Of a stretch of DNA of 64,000 bases, positions 58,387-64,000 are shown in pieces (the first letter of the stretch is position 1; the number at the start of each line of letters is the position of its first letter). The notes beneath the pieces are model-generated. The model had not been told where the DNA came from, searched no databases, and saw nothing but the letters and a program-made list of their open reading frames with translations. The translations under genes were made by a program, and so were the position numbers. Source of the stretch: an uncultured Prevotella sp. (GTDB taxonomy: Bacteria; Bacteroidota; Bacteroidia; Bacteroidales; Bacteroidaceae). The DNA is taken from positions 16,779-80,778 of the forward strand of contig ONKL01000005.1 of NCBI GenBank assembly GCA_900318395.1, written 5' to 3'.

Positions 58387-59325
58387 ATGGCAAATAACAA
58401 AACAATCCCCAGTTTTTCAATGTATGTGACCTCCATCGTCACACAGACCAAATCCTTAGGTCAAGTCCGTACCGCAGAAACCTACGCTTCGGCCGAGCGC
58501 AGCTTCATGCGCTTCCGAGGCGGTGTCGACTGCTCACTCGCTGAGCTCACAGCGCCCCTCATCCTCCAGTACGAGGCGTATCTCAGAGGCACTGGCCTCT
58601 GCCCTAACTCCATTGCCTTCTACCTGAAGCGCCTGCAGGCCCTTTACAACAAGGCCGTCAACGAAGGACTCGTCACCCAACAGTACCCATTCCGCCAGGC
58701 CCATACGGCCAAGGCGAAGACGGTGAAACGCGCTGTCAGTGAGAAGGTGATTCGCAAGATCAGCAAGCTCGACCTCTCCAAAGAGCCCCGCCTGGCATTT
58801 GCCCGCGACCTGTTCGTGCTGAGCTTCTACACCCGAGGCATGGCGTTTGTCGACATGGCCAACCTCCGCCAGAGCAACCTCCGTGACGGCATGCTCACCT
58901 ACTGTCGCCAGAAGTCACGCGCCCCGCTCACCCTCCGTTGGGAACCCTGCATGCAACAGCTCGTTGACACGCTCTGGGCTTATCCGCAGTTTCAGACACC
59001 ACGTTACCAGTCCTCGGGCTATCTCCTCCCGATCCTCGACAGCCAGGGCAACCGCTACCAGCTCCTCCGTGCCCAACAGCGAGTGAACTACGCCCTCCAT
59101 GGCCTCTCGCAGCTGATGCGGCTCACGCCCAGTCTCACGATGTATGTCGCCCGTCACTCCTGGGCCACCTACGCCTTGCGGCACGGCGTCCCCTTGGCCA
59201 TGATTAGCGAGAGCCTCGGTCATGAGTCGTTGCTCACCACCCAAATCTACCTCGCTTCCATCGACCAGGGCGATCTCGACAACACCTGTCATGACCTCCT
59301 CGTCGACTTCCTGAAAAACACATAA
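58387..59325 (+). CDS. Tyrosine recombinase (phage integrase family)
   Basis: A 312-residue site-specific recombinase. The N-terminal core-binding domain (SMYVTSIVTQTKSLGQVRTAETYASAERSF) is followed by a catalytic domain with the first Arg in SFYTRGMAFVDMANL, a Lys in RQKSRAPL, HxxR as ARHSWATYALRHG, LGHESLLTTQ, and the nucleophile Tyr in IYLAS. The size and N-domain match Bacteroidota chromosomal recombinases that invert promoters or shuffle genes rather than large-element integrases. Two inverted recombination-site-like sequences lie just downstream at 59342 and 59497. A TATATTTG box at 58354-58361 lacks a clear -33 partner. Confidence 0.92.
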   Translation: MANNKTIPSFSMYVTSIVTQTKSLGQVRTAETYASAERSFMRFRGGVDCSLAELTAPLILQYEAYLRGTGLCPNSIAFYLKRLQALYNKAVNEGLVTQQYPFRQAHTAKAKTVKRAVSEKVIRKISKLDLSKEPRLAFARDLFVLSFYTRGMAFVDMANLRQSNLRDGMLTYCRQKSRAPLTLRWEPCMQQLVDTLWAYPQFQTPRYQSSGYLLPILDSQGNRYQLLRAQQRVNYALHGLSQLMRLTPSLTMYVARHSWATYALRHGVPLAMISESLGHESLLTTQIYLASIDQGDLDNTCHDLLVDFLKNT

Positions 59326-59341
59326 TCGGGAAGCAAATCAG

Positions 59342-59527
59342 CATCGTAGTCTCCTCGGGGGAGATGTTGATTCGTCTGCAAAGGTACGAAAATAAAAGGA
59401 ATCTTGCACGTTTTTTTAGATAAATTTTCAATAGAAATACAAAAAATTGATTAATCATCACGCGGAGATGTGTCTGAAATCGGCGCATTGACAAGGCATC
59501 GTAATCTCCCCCGAGGAGATTACGATG
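59342..59527. other. Candidate invertible DNA segment with inverted 24-bp sites
   Basis: CATCGTAGTCTCCTCGGGGG (plus AGAT, 59342-59365) recurs inverted at 59504-59527 with 23 of 24 matches. Each site has two facing arms (CATCGTA-TCTCC type) around a 5-bp spacer, TCGGG on the left and CCCGA on the right, so the spacers point in opposite directions. The 138 bp between them hold a minus-strand TACCTTTG (complement of 59379-59386). The left site is less symmetric on its inner arm. Inversion by the neighbouring recombinase is inference. The 523-bp gap from 59326 to 59848 holds no convincing gene. Confidence 0.6.
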
Positions 59528-59644
59528 TGATTGTCTTACTATGTCGCTGGTAATCAGTGCAAAACGGACTTCAAACTCCAAACGGTCAAGAAGATCTCGC
59601 TACATTCCAAAATGTGGTGACCCCCTCTTATATCCTTCTGTCTA

Positions 59645-59720
59645 AATAATCGTTCTTTCAGTCGCTACGCTTTGTGAAAGCGCTAAAGCGAGTCTTCTGT
59701 TATTATGTCTTTAATCTGTT
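59645..59720. repeat. Partial hairpin-family element
   Basis: TCTAAATAATCGTTCTTTCA and GTCGCTACGCTTTGTGAAAG with GCTAAAGCGAG repeat the GC-rich module of 58205-58245 in altered form, followed by TTCTGTTATTATGTC. Confidence 0.75.
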
Positions 59721-59798
59721 CTTCTGTCAAGACTAAGGCAGCAAGCAGCCTGAAAGCATCCTATAGCGCGAATAGTAAGTAGATAATTGCCTCAAAAT

Positions 59799-59829
59799 TT
59801 GGATATTTCCAATAAAATCCTTATCTTTG
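59799..59829 (+). promoter_or_regulatory. Promoter of PIN toxin-antitoxin pair
   Basis: TTG at 59799-59801, 20 nt, TATCTTTG at 59822-59829, 20 nt upstream of the antitoxin ATG. Confidence 0.7.
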
Positions 59830-59848
59830 CCCGCAAAAAGATAAAGTT

Positions 59849-60214
59849 ATGATGACGACAATACCTTCACAGACAAGTGAAATAAGTACAGTTGATGCCC
59901 TTTGGGTACTCATACAGGGCCAGACAAAAGCTGTTCGCAAGGCACTCACAAAGCGACTCCTTGCCGAACAAGATAAGACCAAAGTTCAAAAAGCAATGGT
60001 TAAAGAGAGTCTGACAAGGGCGTTTGACGAGCTTCATGCTGGTAAGGTTCATCATGACGCTCGTAAGAATGACGTATCCGATAATACAGCTCATATTTGG
60101 GATGGTTATCAACTCTCTGCAGAGGTAATTGCTATGGCTCCTGGTCAACGCAAGAGCATTTATGGCGATTACAAAGAAGAGATAGCAGAACTATTGGAAG
60201 AAAAGTACCGATGA
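59849..60214 (+). CDS. Putative antitoxin of PIN-type pair
   Basis: A 121-residue, charged, helical protein of no family I can name. The first 40 residues (ISTVDALWVLIQGQTKAVRKALTKRLL) are seen in Bacteroidota antitoxins next to PIN toxins. The C-terminal half (SDNTAHIWDGYQLSAEVIAMAPGQR, then YKEEIAELLEEKYR) may wrap the toxin. Its stop codon overlaps the toxin start by 4 nt (ATGA), the normal arrangement for such pairs. The role as antitoxin is inferred from position. Confidence 0.8.
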   Translation: MMTTIPSQTSEISTVDALWVLIQGQTKAVRKALTKRLLAEQDKTKVQKAMVKESLTRAFDELHAGKVHHDARKNDVSDNTAHIWDGYQLSAEVIAMAPGQRKSIYGDYKEEIAELLEEKYR

Positions 60215-60630
60215 AAGTATTTTTAGACACTAATGTTATTCTCGATTTCTACGATAGCAATCGTGGTCATTACATGCCTATTGCTGTAGTATTCGATCTG
60301 GCAGTAAAAGGTAAGATTCAATTGGCGGTATGTGCACAAAGTTTCATTACGGCTTTTTATATTCTGCGAAAGGTGTACGATAAGGATGCTTTATATAAGA
60401 GCATGAAGTCTCTATTTAAGCTCTGCCAAGTGTCTGCGGTCGATTCTTTGATTATTGAGAAAGCATTGTCGCGCGAAGGTTTTGACTTTGAGGATACGGT
60501 ACAGTATTTTTCTTCGAAGACCATCGATGCTGATATTATTCTGACGAGGGATAGTAAAGGCTTTAACGAGTTTGATATCCGTCATATCACTGCCGAAGAG
60601 TTCTTGAATGAATTTCTCCCCGCTCTCTAA
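60211..60630 (+). CDS. PIN-domain toxin (VapC-like RNase)
   Basis: A 139-residue PIN-domain protein, a Mg-dependent ribonuclease fold. The N-terminal strand MKVFLDTNVILDFYD carries the first acidic residue (Asp6) and Asn8. QSFITAFYILRK holds the middle helix, and DFEDTVQYFSSKTIDADIILTRDSKGF carries the later acidic residues. It follows the putative antitoxin with a 4-nt overlap; a longer upstream frame is rejected because it runs through the antitoxin. The RNA target is unknown. Confidence 0.92.
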   Translation: MKVFLDTNVILDFYDSNRGHYMPIAVVFDLAVKGKIQLAVCAQSFITAFYILRKVYDKDALYKSMKSLFKLCQVSAVDSLIIEKALSREGFDFEDTVQYFSSKTIDADIILTRDSKGFNEFDIRHITAEEFLNEFLPAL

Positions 60631-60694
60631 GCGTTCGCTCCCACCCACCCCGCTCGTCGTGGCTGTCTACCCCTAGCCGCGTGGTGCTCCCCGA

Positions 60695-60721
60695 GTGTTT
60701 TAGCATGGTATAGATTATTAT
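60695..60721. repeat. Left direct repeat flanking DUF3791/DUF3990 cassette
   Basis: GTGTTTTAGCATGGTATAGA and TTATTAT; the same sequence with one inserted base and one change is at 61792-61819. Confidence 0.85.
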
Positions 60722-60786
60722 ATGTTCTTGCGTCCCTTCGGTAGCAAGCGGCAAAGCCGAGCGCTTCTGTTCTTTTTATCTAAAAT
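60722..60786. repeat. Hairpin-family element before DUF3791 gene
   Basis: ATGTTCTTGCGTCCCTTCGG, then AAGCGGCAAAGCCGAGCGCT and TCTGTTCTTTTTATCTAAAA: one reverse half-site carrying the GC-rich AAGCGGC...GAGCGCTT hairpin inside it. Confidence 0.85.
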
Positions 60787-60789
60787 AAC

Positions 60790-60820
60790 TTGGATGTTTC
60801 AGAAATTTGTTGTATCTTTG
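60790..60820 (+). promoter_or_regulatory. Promoter of DUF3791/DUF3990 cassette
   Basis: TTG at 60790-60792, 20 nt, TATCTTTG at 60813-60820, 28 nt before the ATG at 60849. Confidence 0.7.
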
Positions 60821-60848
60821 CACCAATCTATAAAAATACGTATTGCTT

Positions 60849-61070
60849 ATGCCTGATATCAACAATAAAATAGCATATATCATTGCCGTGGTGAATGAAT
60901 TCTCCACTCGGTTCTCGCTGAACCCGCAGCAAGCATACCGTTATCTGGATCGCTTCAAGGGGATAGACTTTGTTGATGAGTTCTATAATGTGGAGCACAC
61001 ACAGTCATTTGAGGACGTGGTTGATGACCTAGCACAATATTGCCATAAGAATGGGGGTGCATTGATATGA
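60849..61070 (+). CDS. DUF3791 protein
   Basis: A 73-residue helical protein of the DUF3791 type: NKIAYIIAVVNEFSTRFSLNPQQAYRYL, then GIDFVDEFYNVEHTQSFEDVVDDL. The family is small and usually found next to DUF3990 genes, where it is the likely antitoxin. The stop overlaps the DUF3990 start by 4 nt. ATG 60849 is chosen over an in-frame TTG at 60843. Confidence 0.85.
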   Translation: MPDINNKIAYIIAVVNEFSTRFSLNPQQAYRYLDRFKGIDFVDEFYNVEHTQSFEDVVDDLAQYCHKNGGALI

Positions 61071-61543
61071 TACTTTATCACGGTTCGAATGTAGAAATCG
61101 AGGCTATAGACTTTAGTAAGTCGAAGCCTGGCAAGGATTTCGGAGTGGGTTTCTACCTGTCACCAGATGAGAATCAGGCTCTTGAGATGGCAGGGAAGAA
61201 GGCGCGCCTGTTGGGAGGCATCCCTATCGTCACCCGTTATGAATTCGATGAAGAGGCTGTAAAGGCTGATAATGTGGCCTACCTGCGCTTCGAGAAATAC
61301 TCTTTGGAATGGGGACAGTTCGTCCATAAAAACCGCAAGAACAAGACCAGCACATCACTGCACTCCTACGACATTATTTATGGTCCTATAGCAGATGATG
61401 ACATCGGTTTCCAGATGCGTCGTATCGATGCAAACCTTATAGACTGGGAGCAGTTCGTGAAAGAATTAGAACACAAAGGTGGTGAGACGTATCAGTATTT
61501 CTTTGGTACGGAGCGTTCGCTAAAATATCTAAGAAAACTATGA
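61067..61543 (+). CDS. DUF3990 protein, ADP-ribosyltransferase-like, probable toxin
   Basis: A 158-residue protein of the DUF3990 family, which has an ADP-ribosyltransferase-like fold. The N terminus MILYHGSNVEIEAIDFSKSKPG holds the His-containing first strand, and KDFGVGFYLSPDENQALEMA the second motif with its Tyr. YDIIYGPIADD and FFGTERSLKYLRKL complete the fold. It sits between two DUF3791-type genes with 4-nt overlaps on both sides. Toxicity is inferred from the genetic arrangement and the fold; the target is unknown. Confidence 0.85.
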   Translation: MILYHGSNVEIEAIDFSKSKPGKDFGVGFYLSPDENQALEMAGKKARLLGGIPIVTRYEFDEEAVKADNVAYLRFEKYSLEWGQFVHKNRKNKTSTSLHSYDIIYGPIADDDIGFQMRRIDANLIDWEQFVKELEHKGGETYQYFFGTERSLKYLRKL

Positions 61544-61764
61544 GGCAGGCAGAAGTGACCTTCATGATAGAGGAACTGGTGAAAGAGTTGGCCCTCCGCT
61601 TGATGGGCGATCGTGGAATGACAATGAAACAGGCCCTTGATACTATATATAATTCTGAGACATATACCAAACTGTTAGACGAGAGCATTGGGCTGTACTC
61701 GCAAAGCACTGCTTATGTATATAGTATCTTGGAAACAGAAATCCTGACAGGTAAACTTGGATAG
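61540..61764 (+). CDS. Second DUF3791-like small protein
   Basis: A 74-residue helical protein starting MRQAEVTFMIEELVKELALRLM, with AYVYSILETEILTGKL at the end. The length and the pattern of a helical core then TYTKLLDE match DUF3791-like partners, although it differs from the first one. It overlaps the DUF3990 gene by 4 nt, so the three genes form one unit. Confidence 0.78.
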   Translation: MRQAEVTFMIEELVKELALRLMGDRGMTMKQALDTIYNSETYTKLLDESIGLYSQSTAYVYSILETEILTGKLG

Positions 61765-61791
61765 CATTTAAGTAATACTATCAAAACCTCG

Positions 61792-61819
61792 GTGTTTTAG
61801 CATGGCAATAGATTATTAT
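61792..61819. repeat. Right direct repeat flanking DUF3791/DUF3990 cassette
   Basis: GTGTTTTAGCATGGCAATAG and ATTATTAT, matching 60695-60721 except for one change and one extra base. Both copies lie outside the three-gene unit in the same orientation. Confidence 0.85.
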
Positions 61820-62099
61820 CTTAATTATTGTAGCCCGCAGGGCCAAATAAAACCCATGGCTCGCCCCGAAGGGGCACAGGCTTTGCGAGCCATACCAAAA
61901 CTTTGATGGAGAGAGCCAGCTCTCGGAATCAATTACATCCTTCCATATAGGGAAGGCTTGGTTAGGTGGATGCTTCTTTGGTTCCATGAACAAAACAGCT
62001 AAGAGGGTTCTTGGACAAGCCAAGCGAGCATAGCTCGAGCGGGGAGATCGGTAAAAAATAATTTCTTAAACCATTTCTTTCTAAAAGAAAAACCCAGGC
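61820..62099. other. Gene-free region rich in hairpins
   Basis: No convincing gene is present. ATGGCTCGC (61856-61864) pairs with GCGAGCCAT (61885-61893) around an inner CCCCGAAGGGG hairpin. GAGAGCCAGCTCTC (61911-61924), CCTTCC/GGGAAGG (near 61939-61956) and GCGAGCATAGCTCG (near 62025) follow. Such a chain of stems could be a structured RNA or the recombination tail of a cassette. Minus-strand frames through it look spurious. Confidence 0.5.
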
Positions 62100-62143
62100 C
62101 ACATTATCATCGATGTGACCCTATAAGATTTTATGCGAAAAGT
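62100..62143. repeat. 44-bp perfect direct repeat, left copy
   Basis: CACATTATCATCGATGTGAC, then CCTATAAGATTTTATGCGAA and AAGT, identical to 63752-63795. This copy ends inside the first codons (MRKV) of the gene at 62133. Confidence 0.97.
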
Positions 62144-62633
62144 ATATTCCACGACAGCAGGTGCAACCTTCCATCAGGAAACGCCCAATTACACCTTCTG
62201 CTTCAGAAAAGAGTGCATTGAGGCTATCATCAAGATGTCACCAGGCGAATATGTCATAATCAATATGACCCATACGCGAGATGGTCATCTCTTACTCTTC
62301 ACCAATTGGGGCAACTACTTCAATAGAATGCAGAATCCCGCAGTTCAGATGCCTCGCATAGAGAAGAACTGCCCAACGCTTTATAAAGTGTTGGTAGGCG
62401 AAGATCCTGATAATGTCAGGGAGATGGTCTTCGGAAGTAAAGGTCATGAGATGCATGGGCTAGGAATTAATCTGGACTCTTCTGTTAAGATCCCCATCAT
62501 GTTGGAACTTGACGAAAAGATCATGAAAGCCATTCTGACTCTTGCCAACAAGGTGGCAACCATCTGTCAGGAACTCTACGAAAACCCTCCCTTTCCTGAC
62601 TGGAAGAAAGGCCTTCAGGAAGTTTGGAATTGA
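62133..62633 (+). CDS. Unknown protein, first gene of repeat-bracketed cassette
   Basis: A 166-residue soluble protein with no family I recognise. It contains TFHQETPNYTFCFRKECIEAIIKM, GEYVIINMTHTRDGHLLLFTNWGNYF, and a helical C terminus (LDEKIMKAILTLANKVATICQEL). The start codon is inside the 44-bp direct repeat. The repeat sequence upstream may include the ribosome site and promoter, since no consensus promoter is seen. The context (toxin-antitoxin genes on both sides) suggests a host-interaction or addiction role, but this is only context. Confidence 0.7.
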   Translation: MRKVYSTTAGATFHQETPNYTFCFRKECIEAIIKMSPGEYVIINMTHTRDGHLLLFTNWGNYFNRMQNPAVQMPRIEKNCPTLYKVLVGEDPDNVREMVFGSKGHEMHGLGINLDSSVKIPIMLELDEKIMKAILTLANKVATICQELYENPPFPDWKKGLQEVWN

Positions 62634-62692
62634 TTTTGGGCCCAAGATTCGGACGCATACCAAGCTTTCCTTTGCATTTACTGCTCCAAAAT

Positions 62693-62723
62693 TTGGAAGG
62701 AACCAATTTTCTTCGTATCTTTG
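62693..62723 (+). promoter_or_regulatory. Promoter of Panacea gene pair
   Basis: TTG at 62693-62695, 20 nt, TATCTTTG at 62716-62723, 22 nt upstream of the ATG at 62745. Confidence 0.7.
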
Positions 62724-62744
62724 CGGCGAAAAAATGGAAAGAAG

Positions 62745-63296
62745 ATGAAACAAACGAAGTTGTTTAAGCAAGAAGTAGCCATTCAGGCCATTCTGTATAT
62801 TCTGCAGCAGATGGGTGGTACTTGCGACATTCATAAATGTCACAAGATACTTTATTTTGCCGATAACGAGCACCTGTCCAAGTATGGACGCTCTATCACG
62901 GGCGACTCTTATATAAGAATGGACTTTGGACCTGTGCCAACCTGTGTCTATGACCTTTTCAAGGCCGTCAGGGGCGATAGCTACTTTGCCTCCCAGGTGG
63001 ATGACATTCGCCAACATCTTTTCCATTTTGTCAACAACAAGGATATAGTTTCTACCCATGAGCCAGATATGGACTACCTGTCAAAGACTGATGTGGACTT
63101 ACTCAATAAATACATAGCAGAACTGAAAGACAAGGACTTTAACGCCGTGTCTGATGCTTCGCACGGCTATGCTTGGAGTAATACACGCCAAAATGGTGAA
63201 ATCTCTGTTAGAGACCGTTTGACAGAGATGGGCGATAGTGACGAGTATATTCAGTTTATTGAGGAGCAATTAAAAGCTGAAGAAGCCGTTGTCTGA
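62745..63296 (+). CDS. Panacea (SocA-like/DUF4065) antitoxin
   Basis: A 183-residue protein with a Panacea domain: HKCHKILYFADNEHLSKYGR, then SITGDSYIRMDFGPVPTCVYDLF, the family's central signature. C-terminal helices contain LNKYIAELKDKDFN and DASHGYAWS. Panacea proteins act as antitoxins paired with many unrelated toxins. The next gene starts in the overlap TGATG, so the two are coupled. ATG 62745 is chosen because an upstream in-frame frame starts inside the promoter. Confidence 0.88.
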   Translation: MKQTKLFKQEVAIQAILYILQQMGGTCDIHKCHKILYFADNEHLSKYGRSITGDSYIRMDFGPVPTCVYDLFKAVRGDSYFASQVDDIRQHLFHFVNNKDIVSTHEPDMDYLSKTDVDLLNKYIAELKDKDFNAVSDASHGYAWSNTRQNGEISVRDRLTEMGDSDEYIQFIEEQLKAEEAVV

Positions 63297-63712
63297 TGGA
63301 ACTCCCTATAACAGCTATTACCCAGAGTATCAAGAGAGGTGATATTCTCCTCTCTGATTTTGACGGCATAGACCACCAGAAGTTCTTTGTGGTCATGGGT
63401 GTAAGCGAAGACGCTATCTGTGGCTTCTTCTTTATCAATTCAAATATTCATAGGGCGATATTCAATAAACAAGAGCTGTTAAATCTACAATATCCTCTTC
63501 GTCATGTTGATTACCCCTTTTTGAGATATGATTCTTTTCTTTGTGCCTCGTCTGTGATAGAGCGGAGCGTTCGTTCGATCTCTGCCGGAATCAGTGAAGG
63601 TACGACCTCCGTAATTGGTCGTTTGAAGGATGAGCACATTGATGATGTAATCGAAATGGTACGTAAATCACATGTGATAAGCGCTATCCACAAGAAAAAG
63701 TACTTTACTTAA
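63296..63712 (+). CDS. Probable toxin partner of Panacea antitoxin
   Basis: A 138-residue protein. The N-terminal half (IKRGDILLSDFDGIDHQKFFVVMGV, then CGFFFINSNIH) resembles the SH3-like strand order of MazF/PemK toxins (GDI.. ..HPFVV), and FLCASSVIERS matches the position of the second strand pair. The C-terminal third is helical. The family assignment is tentative. Its start overlaps the antitoxin stop by 1 nt, the usual arrangement for Panacea modules. The order antitoxin-toxin is consistent. Confidence 0.75.
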   Translation: MELPITAITQSIKRGDILLSDFDGIDHQKFFVVMGVSEDAICGFFFINSNIHRAIFNKQELLNLQYPLRHVDYPFLRYDSFLCASSVIERSVRSISAGISEGTTSVIGRLKDEHIDDVIEMVRKSHVISAIHKKKYFT

Positions 63713-63751
63713 TTGAAATCTTAATAGTAGAAATAGTTTTTCTCTTACGGT

Positions 63752-63795
63752 CACATTATCATCGATGTGACCCTATAAGATTTTATGCGAAAAGT
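63752..63795. repeat. 44-bp perfect direct repeat, right copy
   Basis: Identical to 62100-62143 over 44 bp and in the same orientation. It again ends with ATGCGAAAAGT. Confidence 0.97.
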
Positions 63796-63901
63796 CCTTT
63801 CGTCATACAACAATGACTATAACGATAAAAGACTGATACCAGATGCAGTAAGAGAATCCGTAAGCGGTCATTTTAGACCGTATTGCGTACCATATATATA
63901 A
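63785..63901 (+). CDS. Short frame starting in the second direct repeat
   Basis: This 38-codon frame starts with the same MRKV as the gene at 62133 because the start lies in the 44-bp repeat, then diverges (LSSYNNDYNDKRLIPDAV). It may be a remnant of a gene replaced by insertion at the repeat, or not a gene at all. Confidence 0.35.
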   Translation: MRKVLSSYNNDYNDKRLIPDAVRESVSGHFRPYCVPYI

Positions 63902-63913
63902 TGATTATCTTTG
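63883..63913 (+). promoter_or_regulatory. Promoter of the gene at the right edge
   Basis: TTG at 63883-63885, 20 nt, TATCTTTG at 63906-63913. Confidence 0.68.
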
Positions 63914-63942
63914 CGGCGTTTTGTTTTTAAACGCTTCATAGA

Positions 63943-64000
63943 ATGATCAACAAGAAAAAAGAAGGAGGCTTCTACGCCTCAAAAGTGAGACTGTTTCTCA
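63943..64000 (+). CDS. Start of a gene cut by the window edge
   Basis: An ATG 30 nt after the promoter opens a frame reading MINKKKEGGFYASKVRLFL, still open at the edge. Too little is present to identify it. Confidence 0.5.
   Translation, partial: MINKKKEGGFYASKVRLFL

Noticed and set aside
59234-59581. Minus-strand frame of 115 codons across the candidate invertible segment
   Set aside because: It overlaps the recombinase's catalytic end and both inverted sites, and has Cys/Arg-rich low-quality sequence.
61781-62023. Minus-strand frame of 80 codons (SLCPFGASHGFYLALRAT)
   Set aside because: It runs through the hairpin-rich region, lacks a promoter or ribosome site and has odd composition; treated as noncoding.
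1-64000. tRNA or rRNA genes
   Set aside because: No TTCGA-type T-loop with matching acceptor stem and no rRNA-like sequence was seen by eye on either strand.

Overview
The window looks like chromosome of a Prevotella-like member of the Bacteroidota. The evidence is the promoter grammar: a TTG or TTTG box, almost always exactly 20 nt, then TAnnTTTG, seen at least 18 times on both strands. Gene content agrees: Cache and TPR sensor kinases, a Bacteroidota-type short SigA, the lysS-gpsA-pgi block, a men operon, DUF4230 and DUF4738 proteins, and a TonB-family outer-membrane barrel. Most calls come from reading the translated proteins and recognising motifs; no database search was possible.

Layout. 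1-516: the trailer end of a CRISPR array whose leader and cas genes lie outside to the left. 675-6837: conserved unknowns in paralogous pairs, a Pif1-like helicase with a TPR tail, and an ftsZ gene outside any dcw cluster, flanked by two paralogues of one unknown family. 7000-10079: a LacI-type regulator with a likely auto-operator, convergent with a Zn/Cd-type P-ATPase. 10250-18842: a propeller sensor lacking the phospho-acceptor domain, a PA14-containing GH31 and a GH2, consistent with side-chain removal from a xyloglucan-like glycan. 18839-24408 (minus): four tightly packed genes for a periplasmic binding protein without transporter, a Cache receptor without kinase domain, a Cache histidine kinase and a TPR lipoprotein. 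24527-31317: a second GH31, the primary sigma factor, a TPR histidine kinase, trmO and a pseudo-kinase. 31343-34791 (minus): a sodium:amino-acid symporter, two DUF4230 proteins and a DUF4738 lipoprotein, separated by heptanucleotide repeats. 34915-38576: a lipoprotein, a BASS symporter, and an EptA/PAP2 lipid A modification pair. 38631-44771 (minus): a TPR protein, a HAD phosphatase, pgi, gpsA and lysS. 44938-53275: a ROK kinase followed by the menaquinone genes menI-menF-menD-menB-(GxxExxY)-menC-menE. 53542-58000: aroB and an outer-membrane barrel. 58387-64000: a tyrosine recombinase, a small candidate invertible segment, and a run of toxin-antitoxin-like cassettes, two of them bracketed by direct repeats.

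The most unusual feature is repeat DNA between 32.7 and 60.8 kb. One family is a heptanucleotide array (CATTCCA, CCTTCCA and relatives). It fills intergenic gaps and also sits in frame inside lysS, menF, menC, menE, aroB and the outer-membrane barrel gene. The CATTCCA and CCTTCCA units have no stop codon in any of the six frames. The second family is a hairpin-forming element built on TTTAGATAATAAGAACATAA. It follows nearly every gene of the men operon, gives four Men enzymes the same short C-terminal tail and supplies MenC with its start codon. The second candidate system is the recombinase next to two inverted 24-bp sites that enclose a promoter-like sequence.
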